Part shown: in pieces, positions 24,230-31,838 of the stretch
Layout: the number at the start of each line of letters is the position of its first letter
Position numbering within the stretch: the first letter of the stretch is position 1
Virus record (IMG/VR): IMGVR_UViG_3300024264_000094
Location: 1-34,840 of that record
DNA: 34,840 bases
From: a virus
Direction: 5' to 3' (one strand)
Program-made: the position numbers and the translations under genes
The notes under the pieces: generated by a model
Database searches by the model: none
What the model was told of the DNA's origin: nothing
What the model saw: only the letters and a program-made list of their open reading frames with translations

Positions 24230-24423
24230 CTAAAGCTAAAGATATAAATATCTATAAAATATTTTCTAAAACTTATAATAGATCAATGTTTGGATTTATG
24301 GGTTATGGAGAATTAAAATTAATACCTAAAGTAAAAACTGTTAGACAAACTACTCCTAAAGTTTCAATGGGTGGTCATGTTGATAAGTTTATAAAAGAAA
24401 AAAACAATAGAGAGGATATATAA
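24226..24423 (+). CDS. Small basic early protein
   Basis: The 65-residue, Lys-rich protein has FGFMGYGELKLIPKVKTV in the middle. No domain recognised. ATGA coupling to the upstream gene and TAATG to the downstream one support it being real. Confidence 0.55.
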   Translation: MTKAKDINIYKIFSKTYNRSMFGFMGYGELKLIPKVKTVRQTTPKVSMGGHVDKFIKEKNNREDI

Positions 24424-24680
24424 TGTCAGTTAAAAAAATGGATAAAGCTCATAGAGATATAGAGTCTCATTTAGAATGTTTATTAGATACTCATGGAAAA
24501 CATATTGGAATCCATAACCTTTTGTATTTAATATTTTTTGAATGTTTTAGATGTTTGTTTGATGTAGCACCAAGTAAGAAAGAAGCTATGGAACTTATGA
24601 AAGATGCTATGAGTAAATCTAAACTAACTCTATCTAAACCAACTAAGAAAAAAAAACCAACCAACGCAACATTACATTAA
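24423..24680 (+). CDS. Early protein of unknown function with basic tail
   Basis: The 85-residue protein has a helical core with His and Cys residues (IESHLECLLDTHGKHIGIHN; FFECFRCLFDV). The Lys/Pro-rich C-terminal tail (KPTKKKKPT) may bind nucleic acid. The Cys-x2-Cys-like pair is not part of a clear zinc finger. GAGG lies upstream of the ATG. Confidence 0.6.
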   Translation: MSVKKMDKAHRDIESHLECLLDTHGKHIGIHNLLYLIFFECFRCLFDVAPSKKEAMELMKDAMSKSKLTLSKPTKKKKPTNATLH

Positions 24681-24689
24681 GGAGAATAT

Positions 24690-25046
24690 ATGGACTTAGG
24701 AAAAGTACTAGATCAAACACAAGAAGTAATGAAACTTGAAAGGATCGTAAATTTAAACGATCAATTAAGAACCGAGGCTAAAGGAGGACAAGTTATATGT
24801 ACTTCAGGTGTATTTAGTTCAGGTAAGTATAATGAAATTATTAATGAAGTAAGAAATTTTAATAATTTTAATGAAGACAATGACCCATACAAAGAACATG
24901 ATTTTGGAAAGGTTGTTGTTGATGGTACTGATTATTTTTGGAAGATAGATTATTATGATATAAAACATAATGGTCATTCTCCTGATAAGTCAGATGCAAA
25001 TGTAACAAGACGAGTAATGACAATAATGAAAGCTGAGGAGTATTAA
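24690..25046 (+). CDS. DUF3768 protein
   Basis: The 118-residue protein fits DUF3768: LNDQLR near residues 22-27, GGQVICTSGVF (about 32-42), then YFWKIDYYD and RVMTIMKAEEY at the end, with SPDKSDAN between. These are the conserved blocks of the family, found in alphaproteobacterial plasmids and phages. The biochemical role is not known. AAGGAG precedes the ATG. Confidence 0.8.
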   Translation: MDLGKVLDQTQEVMKLERIVNLNDQLRTEAKGGQVICTSGVFSSGKYNEIINEVRNFNNFNEDNDPYKEHDFGKVVVDGTDYFWKIDYYDIKHNGHSPDKSDANVTRRVMTIMKAEEY

Positions 25047-25047
25047 T

Positions 25048-25158
25048 ATGTTAATTTTTGGAAAAACTAAATCAGATTGGAAAGTTCTTGAACTACATTA
25101 TAGGAGAGAATGGATATGTTTTGTAGTAGGATTTATTATAGGGAGTTTATTATGGTAG
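25048..25158 (+). CDS. 36-aa membrane peptide
   Basis: The frame MLIFGKTKSDWKVLELHY... ends in a hydrophobic C-terminal span (ICFVVGFIIGSLLW). It starts one base after the DUF3768 stop and overlaps the next gene by 7 bases. Possibly an early membrane effector. The weak start signal leaves doubt. Confidence 0.45.
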   Translation: MLIFGKTKSDWKVLELHYRREWICFVVGFIIGSLLW

Positions 25159-25439
25159 ATCAAACAAGATGGGGAGTTTCAGATGTTATAAGTGAAAACA
25201 GAGGTAAGACATTTGAAATTAAAAAGAAGAAGATAGAAAAGTTTCAAGAGCGAAGAATAAAAGCTATGACGAAACTTTCTAATAAGAGAGGGTGGACATT
25301 TGGAGATAACAACCCATTTTTTGATGATGTTTATTCTATAATGCCAAACTCAAAAGCAACTAACTCAAAAGAGTACAAACAGGAGAAACGCAAATATGAA
25401 AAAGATATACTTAATAATTACACTCCTATTTCTAACTAA
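25152..25439 (+). CDS. Basic early protein of unknown function
   Basis: The 95-residue Lys-rich protein starts MVDQTRWGVSDVI. This ATG has GGGAG 6 bases upstream. An in-frame ATG 42 bases earlier would lie too close to its own GGAG and inside the membrane peptide gene. FEIKKKKIEKFQERRIKAMT forms a charged helix. The last 44 bases overlap the lipoprotein gene in another frame. Function unknown. Confidence 0.6.
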   Translation: MVDQTRWGVSDVISENRGKTFEIKKKKIEKFQERRIKAMTKLSNKRGWTFGDNNPFFDDVYSIMPNSKATNSKEYKQEKRKYEKDILNNYTPISN

Positions 25440-25668
25440 CTGTGCTTACAAGCCTTTAGTTGATACGAGTGGAAGAAGTGGAACTTTTGATAAAACAAAA
25501 GCAGAAGAACTGACTAATGACTTACAGCATTGTGATAAGATTGGAAAAGATAATACCAATTTTATTAGTAATTTAACTTATTGGTCATTTAGTAAAAATA
25601 TGGATACGAAGTATGAAGCATTAGTTAGAAAATGTCTTTCTAATCGTGGACATTCAGTTCTTAATTAA
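25396..25668 (+). CDS. Small lipoprotein, possible superinfection-exclusion factor
   Basis: The 90-residue protein has a lipoprotein signal: MKKIYLIITLLFLTNC with Cys16 as the lipidation site (lipobox LTNC, Asn at -1 is unusual but tolerated). After it comes YKPLVDTSGRSGTFD and a helical domain with two more Cys. The style closely resembles chromosomal lipoproteins of SAR11-type bacteria, suggesting capture from a host. Phage lipoproteins made early often block receptors against further infection. An outer-membrane spanin is the alternative, though the gene lies far from the lysis cluster. Confidence 0.72.
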   Translation: MKKIYLIITLLFLTNCAYKPLVDTSGRSGTFDKTKAEELTNDLQHCDKIGKDNTNFISNLTYWSFSKNMDTKYEALVRKCLSNRGHSVLN

Positions 25669-25688
25669 CAACAAACAGGAGAAAAGTT

Positions 25689-26111
25689 ATGATTGTAACT
25701 ATACCAACAAAGATAAAAACACCTGAAAGGTGTGAAGAAGTAATACAACAAAGATTAGGTCAATTAGGACTTAATCAAGAAGAAAACATTAGTATATTTT
25801 ATGATGTTCTTGGTCTTACATTTAAAAAAATAAGATTAAGAAAAGAAGTAAGTAGAGGATGTGATGTTATAGGAAAATACTATACACAAGAAAGAGTTGC
25901 CAAATGGTTAGGTGTAACTTTTCAACAAATTCAGAAATATGAAAATGGTATAAATAGATTGCCTTTTCATTCTATTTTGATATTTGTAGAGAAAATAAAA
26001 TGTGATCTTTCTGAGTTTACAAATTATTTTGATGGTGTAGTATTATCAATGAACAAAAACGCAATACAAAACGCAACAGAGGAGAACGCAAATGTCGAAC
26101 AAAGAGCATAA
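25689..26111 (+). CDS. XRE-type helix-turn-helix regulator
   Basis: The 140-residue protein carries an HTH at about residues 66-89 (YTQERVAKWLGVTFQQIQKY, then ENGINRL), the classic XRE/Cro-like sequence with Q-x-x-x-A-x-x-L-G-V and Q-x-x-x-Y-E-x-G. A ~60-residue N-terminal extension (MIVTIPTKIKTPERCEEVI) is unusual. Without an integrase it is more likely a timing regulator of early/late genes than a lysogeny repressor. Its operator could be the inverted repeat at 23473-23496. Confidence 0.82.
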   Translation: MIVTIPTKIKTPERCEEVIQQRLGQLGLNQEENISIFYDVLGLTFKKIRLRKEVSRGCDVIGKYYTQERVAKWLGVTFQQIQKYENGINRLPFHSILIFVEKIKCDLSEFTNYFDGVVLSMNKNAIQNATEENANVEQRA

Positions 26112-26889
26112 GACCGAACATGGTCATACAATAATTTTCAACGAATCAGGTCATAAATATGTAAAGGACAATCAGTATGTTCCAGGAACATCTGGAGTCT
26201 TAGATATGATGGCTAACAATGGTTTATGGAATTGGAAGTTATTTAATCAGAAGAAATTAATCAAACAAGCTATGGAACAAAAAAGTATTCCTTTAGATGT
26301 TATAGAAGATGTGATGATTGAAGCTGATGCCATTAATCAAAAAACACAACAAAAAACTTTAGGAATAGGAACGATAGTTCATAAACTTGCTGAGGATTGG
26401 CTTAAAGGATTAAAAGTCATTGAACCTGAGGATAAGATTGTCGGAAACTGTTTTAAAAAGTTTAAAGACTTTTGGATTTCTAATAAACTTAAATTGTTAG
26501 AATCTGAAAAACTCTTGTATTCAGAAAAGGGTTTTTGTGGAACATTAGATATAGTTGCTACTGATAAAAGTAAAAACTTAATCTTAATAGACATAAAAAC
26601 AAGTAATGGTATATTTCATAACTATTGCTTACAACTTCATGCTTACAAGTATGCTTATGAGGAACAAACAGGTAAAAAAATTAACAAACTTTGTATAGTT
26701 AGATTACCAAAGAACGATGATGACTTTGAATCTCGTATCTTATCTTATAAGCCTTTACACACAAAAGCATTCCTTGGACTATTAGATTGTTATAAGTCAT
26801 TAGAACTTTATAACGATCAGCTTAAGGAATATAACGCAAACAAGAAAAGGAAAAACGCAAATGCAAAACCAATACGCAAAAAAAAGTAA
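26092..26889 (+). CDS. RecB/Cas4-like PD-(D/E)XK nuclease
   Basis: The 265-residue protein shows the RecB-family nuclease layout: GTIVHKLAEDW (about 93-103), a GFCGTLDIVA strand with the metal-binding Asp, then LIDIKTSNGIFHNYCLQLHA, where D-I-K is the PD-(D/E)xK core. The QLHAYKYAYEEQ helix closes the motif. It probably resects or repairs phage DNA in a recombination or replication module with the SSB-like protein next. The start overlaps the regulator gene and has GAGGAG upstream. Confidence 0.85.
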   Translation: MSNKEHKTEHGHTIIFNESGHKYVKDNQYVPGTSGVLDMMANNGLWNWKLFNQKKLIKQAMEQKSIPLDVIEDVMIEADAINQKTQQKTLGIGTIVHKLAEDWLKGLKVIEPEDKIVGNCFKKFKDFWISNKLKLLESEKLLYSEKGFCGTLDIVATDKSKNLILIDIKTSNGIFHNYCLQLHAYKYAYEEQTGKKINKLCIVRLPKNDDDFESRILSYKPLHTKAFLGLLDCYKSLELYNDQLKEYNANKKRKNANAKPIRKKK

Positions 26890-27235
26890 CTTTAAGGGAA
26901 TCACTTTAAAGGTATTTCAAAATAAATACAAAGCAAAGCCAACAAGTTATGATTTTAAAGGAGATGGAGATGAGTTCTTCTTAAAAAAACTTGGAGAATG
27001 GTTGAAAAGTCCTGACATTAAACAAGATAGAGCAAATGGAAAACCTCTAAAAATTGGTGTTAGAACAACTGAATATAATGGAAACACAAATTGTGAAATT
27101 ACATTTTATATTGGTCAGCCAAAACAACAACAATACCAACAAAACAATTCATTCCAAAAAATACAGCCTCCACAAGTAGATCAAAGACCTGATTTGATGG
27201 ATGATGACTTACCCATGGAAGAAGCTCCTTTCTAA
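26861..27235 (+). CDS. Single-stranded DNA-binding protein-like
   Basis: The 124-residue protein has a beta-rich N-terminal part (KSNFKGITLKVFQNKYKAKP; KIGVRTTEYNGNTNCEITFY). A Gln-rich linker and an acidic, hydrophobic-ended tail (DDDLPMEEAPF) follow. A Gln/Pro linker ending in D-D-D-x-P-x-x...P-F is the recruitment tail of bacterial SSBs. A RecB-like nuclease upstream and replication genes downstream fit. The OB fold itself cannot be proved from sequence alone. Confidence 0.68.
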   Translation: MQNQYAKKSNFKGITLKVFQNKYKAKPTSYDFKGDGDEFFLKKLGEWLKSPDIKQDRANGKPLKIGVRTTEYNGNTNCEITFYIGQPKQQQYQQNNSFQKIQPPQVDQRPDLMDDDLPMEEAPF

Positions 27236-27456
27236 TGGATGTTAAGTTAATAAAAAAGGTTAGGGCTACTGATGATAAAGGTAGCTCTGATCTAACAAGA
27301 CAAATTGATGTAAATGAATTAGCTCTTAATACTTTAAAAAATGCTATTCATAATTTTCAAGAAGAAAACAAAGCATACAGAGAAGAAAATAAAAACTTAA
27401 AACAACAAATAAAAAACTTGGAGAGAGAAGCAGAAGAAATGTTGCTCTATCCTTAG
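27235..27456 (+). CDS. Small coiled-coil protein
   Basis: The 73-residue protein has a C-terminal coiled coil (about 33-68; YREENKNLKQQIKNLEREAE). The N-terminus is basic. TAATG overlap with the SSB-like gene suggests a shared complex in the recombination module. Confidence 0.6.
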   Translation: MDVKLIKKVRATDDKGSSDLTRQIDVNELALNTLKNAIHNFQEENKAYREENKNLKQQIKNLEREAEEMLLYP

Positions 27457-27465
27457 GAGAAATAT

Positions 27466-27729
27466 ATGAAAATAAAACACTTAGTAAGAATACAAAGCGA
27501 AGTAGAAAAAAGAGCAGTTGATTGTGATTTGGATTCAATTTTAAATTTAACCTACTATTCTAAATCTAAAATGCAAATGCTTAACATTGGAGATATGCAC
27601 TTAACTCATTTTGTAAGAGCCTTTGCAAAGATGTTAGAAAATAATAATACTCCAATACAGTTAAACAAAATAAAAAAGATGAGAGAAAGATTAAATGAAA
27701 TAGAACAGGAGATAGAAAATGAACATTAA
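27466..27729 (+). CDS. Helical protein of unknown function
   Basis: The 87-residue protein (MKIKHLVRIQSEVEKRAV) is helical throughout with a terminal coiled coil (IKKMRERLNEIEQEIENE). AGGAG stands 7 bases before the ATG. It overlaps the next gene by 11 bases. No motif recognised. Confidence 0.6.
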   Translation: MKIKHLVRIQSEVEKRAVDCDLDSILNLTYYSKSKMQMLNIGDMHLTHFVRAFAKMLENNNTPIQLNKIKKMRERLNEIEQEIENEH

Positions 27730-28051
27730 CACTAGCGAAGATGCTTTTAAAGAGTTAGATAAATTAAGTAAAGAATGGGCTACTTGTGAAAAACAAGTTA
27801 TTATTCTTGATGAGGGTAAGAAAGCAACTTTCAGTAAATGTTTTTTAAAACATAAACAATTTGTAAAAACAACTTCTGAAGCTGAACACCTAGCAAGAAC
27901 AGATGATGAGTATAAGAAAGTAGTTTATGCACTTGCTGATGCTGAGTCTAATTTAATTAAAGCAAGATATGGATATAATAATTTAGATAGATATTTAAGT
28001 TATAAACAAACAGAGATGAAAACAAATATACAACTTATGAATAAACAATGA
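27719..28051 (+). CDS. Helical protein of unknown function in recombination module
   Basis: The 110-residue, all-helical, Lys/Glu-rich protein has the core DDEYKKVVYALADAESNLIK followed by a R-Y-G-Y-N-N-L helix. Proteins of this size and make-up are common in phage replication/recombination modules. No catalytic residues stand out. ATGA overlap with the next gene. Confidence 0.6.
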   Translation: MNINTSEDAFKELDKLSKEWATCEKQVIILDEGKKATFSKCFLKHKQFVKTTSEAEHLARTDDEYKKVVYALADAESNLIKARYGYNNLDRYLSYKQTEMKTNIQLMNKQ

Positions 28052-28347
28052 CACAATATGATCTTTTTGGATACAAGGCACATAACAATACAGAAACATC
28101 AAGAAGTGCTTTTGAAATCCAACAACCAAAAGTAAAAACATTAAGAGAGAGAGTTCACGATCTAATAAAAACACAACCAAGTTCAAACGATCAAATAGCA
28201 GATGAACTAGATATGGTTTTATCAAGTGTGTGTGCAAGAGTGAGAGAACTTCAAGTGTTGAATTTTATAGAGGATAGTGGAAAGAGAGTTACAACTAGAT
28301 ATGGAAGAAAAGCGATTGTATGGCAAGATATAAGTCTAAAATTTTAA
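28048..28347 (+). CDS. Winged-helix DNA-binding protein
   Basis: The 99-residue protein has a winged helix at about residues 32-92: RERVHDLIKTQPSSNDQIAD, then ELDMVLSSVCARVRELQVLN and a wing (EDSGKRVTTRYGRKAIVW). This resembles small MarR/ArsR-like phage proteins placed ahead of nuclease and replication genes. It may regulate the module or act in replication. The end overlaps the next gene by 28 bases. Confidence 0.75.
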   Translation: MTQYDLFGYKAHNNTETSRSAFEIQQPKVKTLRERVHDLIKTQPSSNDQIADELDMVLSSVCARVRELQVLNFIEDSGKRVTTRYGRKAIVWQDISLKF

Positions 28348-28631
28348 AAGATCATCTTAACAGAGTTGCTGAATTAGGATGTTTAGTTTGTAAGCGACCT
28401 CCACAATTACATCACATTAGAGTTAATACAGGAATAGGAAGAAGAAGTTCTGATTGGTGTTGCATTCCATTATGTATGGATCATCACACAGGAAAGTTTA
28501 GTATTCATGGAAGTAAGAAAACATTTGTAGAACAAATGGGTACAGAACTAGAACTTTTAGAGAATGTTTATAAAACATTATACAAAGACGAATATGAAAA
28601 ACCATTTAAACTAGCAAAGGAGATGATATGA
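28320..28631 (+). CDS. HNH-like nuclease of the Ref/YbcO type
   Basis: The 103-residue protein has a Cys-x-x-Cys pair (GCLVCKRPP, about 20-28), HH-x-R (HHIRV) and a PLCMDHHTGKFSIHG block. That is the C-x2-C ... H-H ... P-L-C-x-x-H-H pattern of small beta-beta-alpha-metal nucleases such as lambda-prophage YbcO or P1 Ref. It likely cuts recombination or damage intermediates, fitting the nuclease/SSB module. ATGA overlap with the next gene. Confidence 0.78.
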   Translation: MARYKSKILKDHLNRVAELGCLVCKRPPQLHHIRVNTGIGRRSSDWCCIPLCMDHHTGKFSIHGSKKTFVEQMGTELELLENVYKTLYKDEYEKPFKLAKEMI

Positions 28632-29404
28632 AACTACCCTCAATACCATTATTTACAGATACATTTACTGCTGAAACAGTTCATCTATCTAATGAACAAG
28701 TTGGAATATATATAAGATTATTATGTTTTGCTTGGACTAAGAACGCAAAGCCATTTAAAGAAAAAGATGCAATGAGAATTTGCCAATGTAGAACTAAAGA
28801 TTGTGAATTAAGAGTTATGGAAGTTCTAACTGAATTTTTTATAATAAACAAAAAAGGCGATGATTTTATTTTTACACACAAAAGAATCACAAAAGAATAC
28901 GAATATTTACAGAAATATTACGTAAATAAAAGTGAATCAGGTAAAAGAGGAGCATTAAAAAGATGGAATGGTGCTAATAGCGAAACGATGGCACCTATAC
29001 CTAGTCCTATACCTATTCCTAAAAATAATAATAATAACTTTGATATTTTTTGGGATAATCTTAGCAATAAGAAAGGAAGTAAAAAGATGGCTAAAGTTAA
29101 ATATGAAAAAGAATGTAAAGATCAAGACCCTATACAACTTGCTAAAATATTTAATTATTATTCAGGTAAAATTAAGGATAAAACATTCATTCCTCACGTA
29201 GCTACATGGATAAACCAAAGAAGATTTGAAGATGAAGATGTTAAATTAGACCCAAAAAAAGCCACATTTATAACAAAATTAGATGATGGACGAGAATTTA
29301 AGGTTATTGGAGATTTTGGGAATTATTTTGAAATATTGCTTGATGGCCAAAAATGGTATAAACACAAATTTAAGAATGATGAACCACTTAAAAAGGATAT
29401 TTAA
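28628..29404 (+). CDS. DUF1376-type replication protein
   Basis: The 258-residue protein opens with the DUF1376 block: PLFTDTFTAETVHLSNEQVG then IYIRLLCFAW (F-x-x-D-T ... L-S-x-E-x-x-G-x-Y-x-x-L-L-x-x-x-W). An Asn-rich linker follows and then a C-terminal domain with FIPHVATWINQRRFED, typical of phage O-like or DnaT-like initiation proteins. It is the only clear replication initiator in the genome. A host helicase (DnaB) would be recruited, because no phage helicase is seen. Confidence 0.8.
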   Translation: MKLPSIPLFTDTFTAETVHLSNEQVGIYIRLLCFAWTKNAKPFKEKDAMRICQCRTKDCELRVMEVLTEFFIINKKGDDFIFTHKRITKEYEYLQKYYVNKSESGKRGALKRWNGANSETMAPIPSPIPIPKNNNNNFDIFWDNLSNKKGSKKMAKVKYEKECKDQDPIQLAKIFNYYSGKIKDKTFIPHVATWINQRRFEDEDVKLDPKKATFITKLDDGREFKVIGDFGNYFEILLDGQKWYKHKFKNDEPLKKDI

Positions 29405-29409
29405 TTTTA

Positions 29410-29535
29410 ATGATTGCAACGTCAACATCGCTATCTGTTTTATACACTAAAAAAATAATAGGTAAAAAACGTAAAGGTAAGGCTAATGTTAATAGATCAG
29501 TTCAAAAAGTAGTTAAAAAATATAAATTAAAATGA
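29410..29535 (+). CDS. 41-aa basic peptide
   Basis: The frame MIATSTSLSVLYTKKII... is followed by a Lys-rich tail (KKRKGKANVNR; VVKKYKLK). It overlaps the next short gene by four bases (ATGA). No strong ribosome site is seen; translation may be coupled to the gene before, five bases away. Unknown function. Confidence 0.45.
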   Translation: MIATSTSLSVLYTKKIIGKKRKGKANVNRSVQKVVKKYKLK

Positions 29536-29666
29536 AGAACTTTTTAAGACTTTTCAAGTTTCTTAGAAAAAGACTAATTAATATATCAATAGAAAATAAA
29601 TTACTAAAAGAACAATTAGAAATTTATGAAGCAATCTTAGAGGCAAAAGATGTTAAAAAGCAGTAA
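29532..29666 (+). CDS. 44-aa basic helical peptide
   Basis: The frame MKNFLRLFKFLRKRLINI... begins with a basic amphipathic helix and ends with a coiled coil (NKLLKEQLEIYEAILEAKD). It overlaps both neighbours (4 and 17 bases). Its amphipathic start could touch membrane or DNA. Unknown function. Confidence 0.45.
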   Translation: MKNFLRLFKFLRKRLINISIENKLLKEQLEIYEAILEAKDVKKQ

Positions 29667-29940
29667 AAAAAGTATATACAAACATCTTATAATTAAAAAT
29701 AAAAGATATTATTTTTATAAAATAACATGGGCCGATATAACAGGAGATAGTGGTCATGCTGATTTACATACTGCTTCAGGCTTTATGCCCTCAATAATGG
29801 TTACTCATGCTTACTTGCTAAACAAAGATAATAAAAATATAAGAACATTTGCAAGTTATGAAGTGGATAGTGAATTATTTTCTGATAGGAATGTATTTCC
29901 TAAAGGTTGTATTATTAAAATGGAAAAAATTAAAATATGA
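29650..29940 (+). CDS. Conserved-looking phage protein of unknown function
   Basis: The 96-residue, mainly beta protein contains ITWADITGDSGHADLHTASG and then DRNVFPKGCIIKMEKIKI. The W-x-D-I-x-x-D-S-G and D-R-x-x-x-P-x-G-x-I pattern is one seen repeatedly in phage proteins with no known role. It immediately precedes queE (ATGA overlap) and may be part of that operon, but similar genes occur away from que genes. Confidence 0.6.
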   Translation: MLKSSKKSIYKHLIIKNKRYYFYKITWADITGDSGHADLHTASGFMPSIMVTHAYLLNKDNKNIRTFASYEVDSELFSDRNVFPKGCIIKMEKIKI

Positions 29941-30554
29941 TTAACATACATGAAACATTTCAAGAAACCCTACAAGGAGAGGGTTATCATACAGGAACTG
30001 CTTGTGATTTTATAAGAACTTATGGATGTCCTGTTGGATGTTATTTTTGTGATACAGGATATGAACCTGACGGAGATTATTATAATAAAAAAATTCCTAA
30101 AGTAAAAAAATCAATAGAAGAACTTATTGCTGAACTTAAATCTGAATTAGTAGTTATTAGTGGTGGCGAACCTTTTATTAATAAAAATTTACCAACACTT
30201 TGTAATGAAATAATTAAAACAGGAAGAAAAGTTAGTATTGAAACTTCAGGAAGTTATTGGCAACCTATATCAGATGAAGTGTATGTAACTCTTTCTCCCA
30301 AACAACATATAAGCCCTAAATTTCCTGTGTTGCAAGGCTTTTGGAGACGTGCGAATGAGTTTAAATTAGTTATATCGGAGGGAGATGAATTAGATTTTTA
30401 TAAAGAACATTTGAAAAATTACAAAGGTAGAAGATATTTACAACCAGAATACAACGAACACTCTAAGTCTTTACAAAACTGTTTAAATTTGATAAAGGAC
30501 AACCAAGAGTATAAATTGAGTTTACAAACTCATAAAATTATAAATGTACGATGA
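29937..30554 (+). CDS. queE: 7-carboxy-7-deazaguanine synthase QueE (radical SAM)
   Basis: The 205-residue enzyme converts 6-carboxytetrahydropterin to 7-carboxy-7-deazaguanine (CDG). The radical-SAM cluster motif C31-x3-C35-x2-C38 (YGCPVGCYFCDT), SGGEP (75-79), and GEG near the start (QGEGYHTGT) are all present. LSPK and the C-terminal LSLQTHKI are usual QueE blocks. Slightly shorter than cellular QueE. It is joined to queD by an ATGA overlap, so the pathway enzymes are co-translated. Confidence 0.93.
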   Translation: MINIHETFQETLQGEGYHTGTACDFIRTYGCPVGCYFCDTGYEPDGDYYNKKIPKVKKSIEELIAELKSELVVISGGEPFINKNLPTLCNEIIKTGRKVSIETSGSYWQPISDEVYVTLSPKQHISPKFPVLQGFWRRANEFKLVISEGDELDFYKEHLKNYKGRRYLQPEYNEHSKSLQNCLNLIKDNQEYKLSLQTHKIINVR

Positions 30555-30997
30555 GCTTTATATCAACTAAAACTTACAATCACAATATTGGTCTGTCTTG
30601 TGCTTTCCGACAATGGAGAGCAAAACATAGTCATTGTAAATATATGCATGGATATGCTTTATCAGTAAGAATAAATTTTAAAGGACAACTTAACGATAGA
30701 AATTGGGTTTATGATTTTGGTGATCTTAAATTTGTTAAACAATTTTTGCAAGATACTTTCGATCATAAAACAGTAGTTGCAGAAGATGATCCTGAATTAG
30801 AAACATTTAAAGAATTAGAAGAAAAAGGTTTAATTCAACTTGTAGTTATTCCTCATGTAGGTTGTGAAAAATTTGCAGAATATATTTGCCAACAGATTGC
30901 TCCTCAGATAGTAGTTAATAGTAATGAACGAGTTAAATTAATGTCAGTAGAAGTAAGAGAACACTCAGGAAATTCAGCTATATACATAAATGATTAA
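30551..30997 (+). CDS. queD: Divergent QueD (6-carboxytetrahydropterin synthase)
   Basis: The 148-residue T-fold protein makes 6-carboxytetrahydropterin from the FolE product. It has [12 protein letters not shown] (C29, H33), FDHKT (Asp-His pair, about 70-71) and the closing [11 protein letters not shown] with the catalytic Glu. Two of the three canonical zinc histidines differ: the FxAAH block is replaced by SCAFRQW and the HGH pair reads HGY (Tyr35). Nearby H26 and H28 might substitute. The subfamily seems phage-specific. Overlaps both neighbours (ATGA; 8 bases). Confidence 0.87.
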   Translation: MSFISTKTYNHNIGLSCAFRQWRAKHSHCKYMHGYALSVRINFKGQLNDRNWVYDFGDLKFVKQFLQDTFDHKTVVAEDDPELETFKELEEKGLIQLVVIPHVGCEKFAEYICQQIAPQIVVNSNERVKLMSVEVREHSGNSAIYIND

Positions 30998-31838
30998 AAA
31001 ATATTTAAGTTGGGGAGATTTCTTTGATCTCTTAACACCTTTACAATTATTAATAAAACCTGATGACATAGTATTTGGAGTTCCAAAAGGTGGAATGATT
31101 GTTTCAAATTTTTTAACTTGTAAAAAAACTCACGATCCAACTCGAGCAACTGTTATTGTAGATGATATAGTAGATAGTGGTAGAACAAAAAAATTACATA
31201 CAGATAATTTTCCTTTAGCTAAATTTATGGCTGTTATAGATAAACAAAAAAAACCTGACTATGATGGGTATATTGTTTTTCCTTGGGAACAAGCAGAAGA
31301 AGATGCTGAACATACTGTTGCTAAAATGATTGAACATTTAGGAGACAATCCTAACAGAGAGGGCATAATAGATACTCCAAAAAGAGTAGTTAAATCTTGG
31401 AAAACTATTTATGGTGGATATAACCAAACACCTGAAGATGTTTTAAAAACAAGTTTTAATGTTGATTACGATGAAATGATTATTTCTAAAGATATTGAAT
31501 TTTATTCTACTTGCGAACATCATATGTTACCATTTTTTGGAAAAGCACATATTGCATATATTCCAAGAGCAAATGTTGTAGGACTTTCTAAATTATCAAG
31601 ATTACTAGAAGTGTATGCAAGAAGATTGCAAATACAAGAAAGATTAACAAATCAAATAGCAGATGGAATGATGAAAGTAATGAATCCATTAGGATGTGGA
31701 GTTATTATTGAAGCTAAACATTTTTGTATGGTTTGTAGAGGAGTACAAAAGAAAAATTCAACAATGATTACTTCAGCTATAAGAGGTTTGTTTAAATCAG
31801 CAGAAGTCAAAAACGAATTTCATAGGCTTTGTAAATGA
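30990..31838 (+). CDS. folE: Phosphoribosyltransferase-GTP cyclohydrolase I (FolE) fusion
   Basis: One 282-residue frame joins two enzymes. Residues about 1-98 are a type I phosphoribosyltransferase: GVPKGG (30-35) and the PRPP loop [12 protein letters not shown] (55-66). Residues about 104-282 are GTP cyclohydrolase [21 protein letters not shown] with zinc ligands C175 and H178, and AKHFCM with C246, then RGVQKKNS. FolE begins deazaguanine synthesis from GTP. The PRTase might salvage guanine into GTP or act on a deazaguanine base, which is unproven. No frameshift or stop separates the halves. Confidence 0.9.
   Translation: MIKKYLSWGDFFDLLTPLQLLIKPDDIVFGVPKGGMIVSNFLTCKKTHDPTRATVIVDDIVDSGRTKKLHTDNFPLAKFMAVIDKQKKPDYDGYIVFPWEQAEEDAEHTVAKMIEHLGDNPNREGIIDTPKRVVKSWKTIYGGYNQTPEDVLKTSFNVDYDEMIISKDIEFYSTCEHHMLPFFGKAHIAYIPRANVVGLSKLSRLLEVYARRLQIQERLTNQIADGMMKVMNPLGCGVIIEAKHFCMVCRGVQKKNSTMITSAIRGLFKSAEVKNEFHRLCK

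Noticed and set aside
23415-29940. Lysogeny module (integrase, excisionase, attachment site)
   Set aside because: Only an XRE-type regulator was found. No recombinase motif or attachment-site repeat was seen, so a temperate lifestyle is not supported.
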